A stretch of 64,000 nt of DNA from Atherinomorus stipes (taxonomy: Eukaryota; Chordata; Actinopteri; Atheriniformes; Atherinidae): assembly GCA_023101725.1 (NCBI GenBank), contig JALJCO010009080.1, positions 186,001 through 250,000 on the forward strand, in the 5' to 3' direction. Below, in pieces: positions 12,701 through 24,700 of this stretch (the stretch's first letter is position 1; each line of letters begins with the position of its first letter). The translations under genes and the position numbers were made by a program. The notes below the pieces were generated by a model that saw only the letters and a program-made list of their open reading frames with translations, had not been told where the DNA came from and ran no database searches.

Positions 12701-15700
12701 AGTTGCGTCCCGGATGGGAATCTTACATAGTGCTGTTTCTGAGCCCCGGGACGCCTCTGGGCAGTGACGGCTCGAAAATGCACAAAATGAATGTTGGTGT
12801 GCCATCAAAACGAGTCAGAAACGCAGATTTTTAAGGTCTAAAAGTTACGTTGTGTGTCTTTAAAAGCAACTGAACATGGAAAAGAAGGAAATTCAGAAAA
12901 AGCGGATGACAAGTGGACACATATGCTCCAGCATGTTACTGGTCTGATGATCCAGGAGGCTGCAGAAGAGCAGGAAGGGCAGCTGGCAGGTGAAAGGACA
13001 GAACTGTTCTAGAGCAACATCTGCTCCTTCCACACAGGGAAGGCCTGCAGGTTCCACAAGACCTGGACTACATACTGGATCCATCATAGCAAGTCCTGGA
13101 CCACATACTGGATCCATCATAGCAAGTCCTGGACCACATACTGGATCCATCACAGCAGCATGGCTTCAAGCAGGAGAGGAGTCCTGCTGCTGAACTGGTC
13201 TGCCTGCAGTCCAGCATCTGGCTGCTGAACTGGTCCGCCTGTAGTCCAGAGTCCATCTGCTGAACTGGTCTGCCTGCAGTCCAGAGTCTGGCTGCTGAAC
13301 TGGTCCGCCTGCAGTCCAGAGTCCATCTGCTGAACTGGTCCGCCTGCAGTCCAGAGTCTGGCTGCTGAACTGGTCTGCCTGGAGTCCAGAGTTTGGCTGC
13401 TGAACTGGTCCGCCTGCAGTCCAGAGTCTGGCTGCTGAACTGGTCCGCCTGCAGTCCAGAGTCTGGCTGCTGAACTGGTCCGCCTGCAGTCCAGAGTCTG
13501 GCTGCTGAACTGGTCCGCCTGTAGTCCAGAGTCTGGCTCCTGAACTGTTTTGCCTGCAGTCCAGAGTCTGGCTGCTGAACTGGTCCGCCTGCAGTCCAGA
13601 GTTTGGCTGCTGAACTGGTCCGCCTGCAGTCCAGAGTCTGGCTGCTGAACTGGTCCGCCTGTAGTCCAGAGTCTGGCTTCTGAACTGGTCTGCCTGGAGT
13701 CCAGAGTCTGGCTCCTGAACTGTTTTGCCTGCAGTCCAGAGTCTGGCTGCTGAACTGGTCTGCCTGCAGTCCAGAGTCTGGCTGCTGAACTGGTCCGCCT
13801 GCAGTCCAGAGTCCATCTGCTGAACTGGTCCGCCTGCAGTCCAGAGTTTGGCTGCTGAACTGGTCCGCCTGCAGTCCAGAGTCTGGCTGCTGAACTGGTC
13901 CGCCTGCAGTCCAAAATCCGGCTGCCGAACTGGTCTTCCTGCAGTTCACAGTCCTGCTGCCGAACTGGTCTGCCTGCAGTCCAGAGTCTGGCTGCTGAAC
14001 TGTTCCGCCTGCAGTCCAGAGTCCGGCTGCTGAACTGGTACAGCTGCAGTCCAGAGTCCATCTGCTGAACTGGTCTGCCTGCAGTCCAGAGTCCGGCTGC
14101 TGAACTGGTCTGCCTGCAGTCCAGAGTCCGGCTGCTGAACTGGTCTGCCTGGAATCCAGAGTCTGGCTCCTGAACTGGTCCGCCTGCAGTCCAGAGTCCG
14201 GCTGCTGAACTGGTCCGCCTGCAGTCCAGAGTCCATCTGCTGAACTGGTCTGCCTCCAGTACAGAGTTTGGCTGCTGAACTGGTCCGCCTCCAGTACAGA
14301 GTTTGGCTGCTGAACTGGTCCGCCTGCAGTCCAGAATCCAGCTGCTGAACTGGTCTGCCTTGTCTTAAACTTGTCTTAAAACCCAATTTTATTCTTTGGC
14401 TTGTCAATGCAGCATGAGACTCTGTTTTTGTGTTTTGTGGTTTGTTTTAGGTGCTGGTTTTATTTTTGTTTTGAATTATTTTTATATTTTTATTTCTAAT
14501 TGTTTTGTTGTTTCAGAATAGTTTTAACTATCTGCTTGTTGTGTACAGCACTTTGTTTCAACTGTGGTTGTTTTAAAGGGCTCTATAAATAAAGTTGGGT
14601 TGAACTTGTAACCCAGATGCCCAGACATCTTAAAACAGGATATGCTCCACCATGGTAAACATGGTAAACATGGTAAACATGCCTCCATGCCCGTAGCAAG
14701 CATCACATTTGACTTGAGCTCATCTTGTGCATTAAATCCTAAAATGTCTCAGTTTGGAATGTTATGAATGCTTAGTTATAAGCTCATGTCATTTAAAGTT
14801 TTCTTTCTAGTTTTAATTTTCCTCAGATTTTAAAGAATGTCCCAACTTTTTTTGGAATTGGGGTTGCACAAAAAGTGTGATTGTGGCTGCAAAGAGCAGA
14901 AAATAACAAGAAAAGGAAAAAGAGGCTGGACAAAGGACAGCTGAAAAGAGGATGGGATTGAAAGGTAGAAGAAGAAGCGCTTGCCGAACCATGAGATCGG
15001 AACAGAAAGAGAAGCGAAGAGGAAATTAGTTGAAAATAGAAGATGCAGACGGAGACATGGGTGCATGGAGGGGACGTGGTTTCACGCCAATAAGGGTGAG
15101 AAGAGTCCTCTGGATGGCATTGTGCTGCACAGTGGGGAAACTAATAGGAGGCAGAAGGACTGCAGCGTGATTTCTGCAATAGCAAACTCCTCTATAACAC
15201 AGAAAAGGCCAGAAAAAGCTGGGTTTGGGTGCTTCTTATATTTAGGACCCTGTGGAGAAAAATGTATTTAATCACCATGGTCGGAGAAGCAATCTGAAGT
15301 TCATAGTTACTTTTTCCTTCATCACTTCAGCTACTCAGTTTGTAGGTAATGCAAATGAAATGCATTCATTAGAAATAAAGAACTAAGGAATTGATTTAGT
15401 TTGAGTGAAGGTCAGTAGACTGTTTACTTCAGAATGAGGCTGAAATGAAATGACTAGATGTACAGTAAGTGTCTTCTTATTGGTCGGATTCCTGAGGGCT
15501 TGTGAAGGATGATAATGACTCATATACACTGTAAAAAGAGTATCTGGGCTGTAGTTGACATGAAGGACTTATTTACATTGATCTAACTTAATCATTTTGG
15601 TTTGGTGATTAAATCTTATGTTTTGGGTTAAATCAAGTTAAAAACCACACTCTTTAGTCAAAAATAAGTTTTTACTTTCACTCAAAGTAAATTTTTTTTT

Positions 15701-18700
15701 AAGTTGTTTCAGCTTTAGAGTGCATGAACAACAAAGGGGACGGAGCTATTTTTAAAACTCAATATATCCAGACCACAAAGGCTCATGGGAAATACAAGTT
15801 CAGCAGGAATTTAACCTTTTATGATTGTAATCCTATAAATTTGAGTTATGTGCTTTACTGCCTTTATGTTCTCATTCAGAGGAAGTTGTTTGAGAAATTC
15901 TGTTCAGTTTGGACGTTGAAGTTGCACCATTGTAAAAAAAAAAAAAAAGAATCTGGGCTGTAGTTGACATGAAAGACTTTTTACATTGATCTCAATTAAT
16001 TATTTTGGTTTGGTGATGAAATCTTCTGTTTTTTAGTTAAATCAACTTGAAAGTCACAATCTAAAGTCTGAAATAAGTTTTTACTTTCACTCAAAGTACA
16101 TTTATTAAGTTTTTTTCAACTTTAGAGTGCATGAACAACAAAGGGGGTGGAGCCATTTATATTTATTTGTTTAGTTTATTCCAACTAAGATTAAAAATTA
16201 AGTTGTAACAAAGTTAAAAACATTTTTTTCTTTGTTATGAATCATATATTTACTTTGTATCAAAGAAATTTCTTTCATTGTTTTAATGTGAAAAATAGAA
16301 TTCTAGTAAATCAAAATTTACGGTTTCAACCAAACCATAAATTTAGTTTGAGAAAAACTGAAAAAATTAGATGTGACAAGTTGACGCAAATTTTTAAATT
16401 TGATCCAAAGTAACCGTTTTTACAGTGTACGGTGCATATCTAAGCAGCTGCAGAAGTAGTGAGCAGATACTTCCGGTTGCTCAGAGAATGAATGCATCGA
16501 TGCATCGCAGTGTTCGTGCTGTTAGCTTCCTGTCAGTCAGTCTATTCATGATGTAACGGAATTTGTGAGCCAATTCCAAATAGACCCCTCGAACTTCAAA
16601 CTCATGGCTTTTAAGTGTTGGAATGGCCTCAACTTTTAACATTCCCTCACAAACAGAAGTCTATCTTTGGGAAGTATTTTTAAACTGTAAACGTTCATTT
16701 GGAAGTGGTTTAAATGTTTAAGCAGCAGAGTTTTTAGTGGTTTGCTCATCACAGGATCTGCTTTCCCTGATCAGACTGATGGCACATATCCCCAAAAAAC
16801 CTGTCCATGAAACATCCCAGAGTTAACATCAGCATGATGCTGATACCTGATTGATCATGCACAGCATGTGAAGTGTCCTGACCTTGTGCAGAGCTTGCTG
16901 GATGGCGGGCACATCCACCAGCAGGCCGGACCAGTCCAGCTCCAGCTGCCTGAGCTCAGCTTTTACCGAGCCGAGATCTGGGTCTGCAGTCTGGGACTGA
17001 GAGGTCATTTGATCCTCCTTATGGCTGTTTGGGTCTCCCTCCGCTCTCCTCAGCCGGACCAGCTGGGTCACGGTGCCGATCAGCATCAGCCTCAGCTCAC
17101 ATTTGGCCTCCAGCTCTTTGGTTAAAGCCTAGAAAATAAGCTTTTAGTTAGATTCTGTTCAGCAAACTCACAATAGTCATATTGATGGTGTTAATGTCTG
17201 ACAGGGCTGCAGATTAAGCGCTGGCTCGGAGATTAAATGGTTGGAAATTACAGTACAGACATTTTACAGCATCTTTGATGATGTAATTAGGGGTGCACGA
17301 TAATTATCGGGCTGATAACAGGAAATCGTTACATCATTCCGATAAGTCCAATATCATCAAGACTTGCCTCGATAACATATATATTATTTTTGTCAGCATG
17401 GCAGTGCTCCCCTCACATTATGAGACCGAAATTATCGTTGTTTAAAAATGCTTATTTACATAGACAAGTCTGACCTGTCAGTCATCATTATTGTTTACAA
17501 ATAAAACTTTTTCAGATTATGTAAACATAAAGTAAATGTTTAAATTTAACTTGTCAGTACATCGTTTTCTATGGTTTTTTTAATCTTCTCAGTTGTACTC
17601 TTTGTTTGTGATTCGATGTATGTTCTGCATAGTTCGGGCCTTTTCTTTGTTCAGTGAGAAATGCACCCATTTGTTGTGTGCATTTGAGATATCAAATAGT
17701 TTTGTTTGATTCTTTTAGAAATGTTGAGGCTTGCTAACAATTTTTAACTAGTAAAAAAATTCTCCATTTAAAAAAGACACACAACGTAACTTTTAGACTT
17801 TAAAAATCTGCGTTTCTCACTTGTTTTGATGTCACACCAACATTCATTGTGCGCATTTTTGAGCCGTCACTGTCCAGCGGCGTCCCGAGACTCAGAAACA
17901 GCAGTATGCAAGTTTACTATTAGGGTTGTAAATCACTGGTTTAAAGGAATAGTTCCCCAAGAAGGATTTCTTTTTTTCCACTTCCCTATTGTGAGCAAGA
18001 CTCTGGGCACTTTTAATTCTAAATGCAGCCAGTGATAGGAAGGCTTCGTGTTTTCCCCCTTTTATGTAATGGGTTTGCCTGGGACTGAGCCAAAAGGTCC
18101 ATAAAGCCACAAAAACTTGTCAATATTCCTCCATCTGTCGTCAATGTAATCCAAGTGTCCTGAGGGGTAGCATCCAGAATTTCTCGAAACAACATATTTG
18201 TTTTTTTGAGCCATTTTATAATAAAAGTGGGTTTGATACTGATTTTGGGTGATATTGATTTTTGGTCGATTTATGATCAATACACCAATCTTCGTCGTTG
18301 TGTAACACCCCTATTTTCCATCCGGGACGCGGCCACGACGTTGCAAACAACTATTGGCTGCAGCACCGCATCACTTACTAGCAAACGGATATGAAACAGA
18401 CATGAACACAACTGGTGTTTTGAACGCATCATGGAGGATTCAGCAAATAAACACAAGAAAACATTACGGAGGAAGAGAGAGAGAAGAAAGAGAGGAAGGG
18501 ACAGAACAAGAGTCAAGATAAGACTTTTACTGGCTGGAGGGAATCACAGTACAGATACGATGAAGATGATGAAGTTTAGCTGTCGATTGGGGGTCACTGA
18601 GAAAACTGAGAAAAGTTCCGTTGTGTATCTTTAAAGAGTAAAAAGTCTTTTTGGTTTTATTAATAGTAATGATGTCATGATTAGGTATTTATGTGTGTTA

Positions 18701-21700
18701 TCAGTTATCAGTTATCAGTATTGGCCTTTAGGAGCTGAAATTTATCAGTTATCAGTTTTGATAAAAGGTTATCGTGCATTCCTAGCTATTAGGCATGTAA
18801 TGATACATAAATTTCATATCACGGTTATTGTGACCAAAATTATCACAGTTATCAATATTATCGCGGTATTGGTGAAATCTGCTCAAAATGTTCAAAACGT
18901 TTTTAACTCACTACACACTAAAATCTGTTCACCAAGTTTCAATAAAAAAACAAAAAAAATAGTAACAAGCACAATAAACTTTCTGTTGGCATAACGGTAA
19001 ACATCAAACATATAAATGTGCATTAAAGATGCATTTTGTTACCATAAGAGAGTTCATTGCTTTATGCAAAATTGAAGATAAGAACCAAGAATATTTTTTA
19101 AACATTCAGAGCTCAAGACTTGATCTAGTCTGACAGATTTGAGAAGAACTGGTACAGAAAGGAAACTTTAAATGTTTTGTGGAATGTTAGAAAAAACAAA
19201 ATCATAAAACAAAAAAACTATAACAATATAAAAGGGGGAAAAAAAATTATAATAAAATAAAAAAAAAAAAAAAAAATCTTCCCCCAGGATTCTTAAAAAA
19301 ACTCAGAATACATCCAGAGTTTAGAATTTTAGAAGGGAAAAATCTCCAGAGTTTCCATGGGGACCTCCCCTCTGTTTCAGAGGCAAAACATGTAAACTGT
19401 GTCTGAGGGACTGATGCTGCTTTTCCTGGTAATGGGCAGAATCACAGAGTTTTTCAATGTACAATAATCACGGTTTTACGATGAGAAAATCTATAACGGC
19501 AATACTAATTGTCAGGGAATTATATCACGATTTATCTTTTTATTGATAATTGTAACATCTCTACTAACTATACTGATTTCTCTTCTGAGTTTGTTTCCTA
19601 CTCACCACAGACCGGAGGAAGTGGTCGCGCCTCCGTTCAGCAGTCATCTGCTCGCTGCTGGAGACGGTGAACTGACTCAGTTCGTACATCTGCTCTCTGG
19701 CTCCGGCCATCCAGTCTGTCAGCACCGCAAAGTCACGAAGAAACCTGAGAGTTCACAGAAAAGTAGATTTGTGAACCAGCAAGCAGAGCTTCTGTATCCT
19801 GAACACCGCGGTGCATTCATGCACGACGTGTTCATCCAGACCTCCAGGACAGGGCTAACAGAGACAGAGAACAATCTCACCTGCTTCTCAGTTTCCTTTC
19901 CCTGTCGAAGCTGGCACGTTCACGCTCCAGCCGCTCACGCAAACATTTCCAGCGTGCCTCCAGCTTTAAGGTGGACGCGCCCACTTCAGCGCAGCCCACC
20001 GCCTGCAGGTGCTGCCCTGCCTCCAGCATCCGTCTGAACCGTGCTTCCTTCTCCAGCAAACTGCAGCGCACTTTCTGTCAAAACATCATGGAATCATCGT
20101 AAAACTGACAGCAATGCAAAAATATCTGGAGGTTTTCACCAGTTTACGTGAAAATAATGTCCCTACAGCAGTTATTTTACAAGGTGGAGAGTCTGCCATG
20201 CGGGGAAATCATTTGGAAAAAAGACCCTTTAACCCGATTAGGGAGTCAGCAGACATCATTTGTTTCTTCAGATGACTCTGTTGAACTTTTAGCTGACAGA
20301 GTGAAGAAGCAACGCTTCGGTTCTGCTCATGCTGATGCATCCATCCCTCTGGAACAAGTTAAATCTGGACTCATCCAACCACCAACTTTTGCTCCATCCA
20401 ACTCATTTGCTCTGTAGCGAATCAGTCTTCACCTTTTCAGCTGTTACTGTATAAAAGGCTATTATTTTGAAAGATGCTGGCACGTCTCCCTGCGTCTGCT
20501 GGAGGAAGTGACGTTATGACGTCTGAGGCTGCTAGTAGTAGCAGTAGCACGCAGCAGAGCTAACAGGTGGTCATCAGTGTTCGTTCCCTTTAATGTGGCT
20601 GACTGTTGTTAGTTAATAGTCCTTCCTAAAGTTTGATGCCTTTATTGTGACGCTCCAAGTGTTCAGTGGATGACAAACGTGAGTATTGTTAGTTTATATA
20701 TGTCATGTGTAACCCTTGGCGCACTGGTTTATCCAAGTATTTATATTTCTCTCCCTAATGAGTGGCGGTTTTTTGCCTCATGCTGATTTATAAGTGACTT
20801 TGTTTATTTAGTTCGGTATAACTTATATGCACCGCCAGCATGCAGCCAGAGTGCACCGCGGTAGGACTCAGTTAATTGCTCCGTGAGGGGGGGGGGAGCA
20901 TGTGAGACCGGTGCGCCATGTGGAGAGCATTCACCTGGAAAATGTGCAGATTAACCAGTAGATGGTGCTGTTGTATCGCCTAAACCATCTTACAGCTAAA
21001 TGTATAGATGCTGACTGTTAATTGATTGTTTAGTGTATAGCTTTATGTTTGTGACTCATTTCAAATACTTAATGTTGAAATATACTGTTTTTGTTATTAT
21101 TTACAGAACTGGTAGACACTGAGTTGTCTCAATAAAGCGCCTGGCCAGTGAAGCCGGTTAAAAAGAGCCTGCATCATCTCCTGCATTATTCCTGTGTCCT
21201 GACCCGACATTGCATCTTGTTTTCTGCAACCCACCATAAGAGCTAGCACTCACCTTACCTCACTAATAGTTACTGATCCAGTTATCCTTAAACTTCCCCT
21301 TACCAAATAGTAGTACATGCAAGTATGCTTTAAGTATACTAATTTTAAACTTTAAATAAGACAGTATACTTTGAGTTTACTATTTATGTACTCATAAGAA
21401 ATATACTTAAAGTTTACTTGGCATTTACTAATAAATATACGAGAAGTTTAACATATTTAGCCTATACTTATATTTAAACTTTTGAACAATATACTTTAAT
21501 AGTAGTACATTCATAGTACATTTTCAAACATACTGGTTTCTTTGATACTAAGAGTTTAAATGTTACTGGACCATTTGGTGGAGTCAAATAAAACACCTGA
21601 ATCTATTTTTGACATAAATTTTGCAATATTTTTTTACTCAGCATTAAAGGTGGAGTAGAAGTATAATAAGGTGATTTTCAGTATATTTGAAAATGTATTT

Positions 21701-24700
21701 TTAAACACTAAACTGTGGACTATAAGTGTATTATCAGTAAACTCATAGCAAACCTAAAAGATTACTTTCTGTATACTTAAAAGTCTACTTTCTTAAATTA
21801 AAAGGACATCGAGAAGCTTACTGCAAGAAAACTAACAGTATACATAGAAGAATAATTTTAGTATACTTAAAAGTGTACATTGTAAGAGTAAAAAGTAAGC
21901 GAGTGAACTAACAGTATACCTAGAAGTATACTTTCAGTATACTTTAAAGTGTACTTTCTAAAAGTAAAAGTAAGCTTGAAGTTTTGGTACAAGTACACTA
22001 ACAGTATACCTAGAAGATTACTTTCAGTATACTTAAAAGTGTACTTTCTAAAAATAAAAGAAAGCTTGAAGTTTTAGTACGAGTACACTCATAGTATACC
22101 AGAAGATTACTTTAAGTATACTTAAAAGTATACTTTTAAATACTTAAATTGGGCCAATTTGGTCCCAAGAAGTAAACTTGTTAGTATACTGGTAGTACAT
22201 TGACAGCAGTGTATTTGGTGAATAAAAGTACACTTGGGGGATATACTTTAGTATACTTGAGCATACTTAATGACATGTACTTAAGGATTATTTCTTTTTG
22301 GTAAGGGCGCTCCGTGGGGATAAACGCATTGGTTAGAGCAGACGCCACATTCACTCCAATTCTCAGAAAAAACGGCAGAGCAGCGAAAAAAGGGAAGTAC
22401 TATATGTCGAAAAGAGCTTTAGATGGTACACGCTCAAAAACCAGAGTCAATATTGGTCCGGCTTTCACCTCCTTTCCTTCTGACCCAGAATCTGACTTTA
22501 ACTGAAGTTTAAAAGGATTTTTCACTGAAGTCTTTTTGGGATTAATGAAGAAGTGAGAGAGTGAGACATGTCCTCCTTCACTGTGAGGTGAATTACAGGT
22601 AAATAAAGCTCATGCATTATAAAAACTGGAACAGAATTAACAGACTGTAATATCAGCCATCACTTTCTGTGTCATTGCATCTTTTTCTTTAATGATCCAG
22701 TCATTTGCTCTCCATTTGTTCATGTCTTCTTCTTTTACTACACACACTTCGTTGGCCATCGGATGATATGCCACACCTTCCGTCCTCCATTTCTAAAGAG
22801 GAAGATATGCACATCTGGATCCAGCTCAGAACAAGAGGCCGTATAAAGCAAAATGGAATTTAGTTAGAGATCCCAGCTCCGCTAATAACCCACATGAAAG
22901 GCGGGAACATCACGTACCACTGCGGAAAACAGCCCATTCAGCTGGATTTAATTGAACCAATTACATTTTGAGCATAATGCACGGAGCACTTCATGGACCT
23001 CGCAGCTAATATCCTCCAGATGAGGAACACCGCAAACACGCTGTTCTCCCCCCGGATGCCTGCTGCTAAATTAGATGATCAGAAAGGGACACATGTAGAA
23101 AAATGACCTTGTAGACGGAGAGGTTCCCAGATATCTGCTCCTCTGAGTCTTTGTCCTCTTGCATGATGGGAAATGAAGTTTCAGCGCTTCTCAGCTGGGA
23201 GTCCCACCAGACGCTGTCCTCCTCCCACTGCGTCCACATCTGAAGCAGAACGGGAAGTTCGTTAGATTCAGTTGATTTATTTGTGATTATTTCTGCAGTT
23301 CCACCTGTCATGTTCAGATTAACCTCAGTGGTAGAAGGATGAACTCTGGTGCACAGATTTAGATAGATGGATAAACTTTATTGTCTGCCCCTTGTGGTGA
23401 CAGAAATTCCTCTTTAACAAGGCTCAATCAAGCCGGACATATATATAACATACAGGGAGTGCAGAATTATCAGGCAAATGAGTATTTTGACCACATCATC
23501 CCCTTTATGCATGTTGTCTTACTCCAAGCTGAATAGGCCCAAAGCCTACTACCAATTAAGCATATCAGGTGATGTGCATCTCTGTAATGAGAAGGGGTGT
23601 GGTCTAATGACATCAACATCCTTATCAGGTGTATTGCGAATATTAGGCAACTTCCTTTCCTTTGGCAAAATGGCTCAGAAGAGGGACTTGACAGGCTCAG
23701 AAAAGTCAAAAATGGTGAGATATCTTGCAGAGGGATGCAGCACTCTTAAAATTGCCAAGCTTCTGAAGCGTGATCATCGAACAATCAAGTGTTTCATTCA
23801 AAATAGTCAACAGGGTCGCAAGAAACGTGTGGAAAAACCAAGGCGCAAAATAACTGCCCATGAACTGAGAAAAGTCAAGCGTGCAGCTGCCAAGATGCCA
23901 CTTGCCAGCAGTTTTGCCATATTTCAGAGCTGCAACATCACTGGAGTGCCCAAAAGTACAAGGTGTGCAATACTCAGAGACCTGGCCAAGGTAAGAAAGG
24001 CCGAAAAATCACCACCACTGAACACAACACACAAGCTGAAACGTCAAGACTGGGCCAAGAAATATCTCAAGACTGATTTTTCTAAGGTTTTATGGACTGA
24101 TGAAATGAGAGTGAGTCTTGATGGGCCAGATGGATGGGCCCGTGGCTGGATCGGTAAAGGGCAGAGAGCTCCAGTCCCACTCAGACGCCAGCAAGGTGGA
24201 GGTGGGGTACTGGTATGGGCTGGTATCATCAAAGATGAGCTTTAGGGGCCTTTTCGGGTTGAGGATGAAGTCAAGCTCAACTCCCAGTCCTACTGCCAGT
24301 TTCTGGAAGACACCTTCTTCAAGCAGTGGTACAGGAAGAAGTCTGCATCCTTCAAGAAAAACATGGTTTTCATGCAGGACAATGCTCCATCACACGCATC
24401 CAAGTACTCCACAGCGTGGCTGCAAGAAAGGGTCTAAAAGAAGAAAAACTAATGAATAAAATAATATGTTCACCTGATCTGAACCCCATAGAGTGATAAG
24501 ACCACACCCCTTGTCATTACAGAGATGCACATCAGCTGATATGCTTAATTGGTAGTAGGCTTTGGGCCTATACAGCTTGGAGTAAGACAACATGCATAAA
24601 GAGGATGATGTGGTCAAAATACTCATTTGCCTAATAATTCTGCACTCCCTGTAAGACTACATACCCTCTATATATCCTCAGTTTGGCCAATCTCTGGTCA

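Noticed and set aside
13068..14061. Minus-strand open frames of about 300 residues
   Set aside because: They are three frames of the same 35-bp tandem repeat and have no splice support.
20500..21240. Possible solo LTR
   Set aside because: TCAATAAAGC is suggestive of a polyadenylation site, but no TG...CA borders, target duplication or primer-binding site was found.
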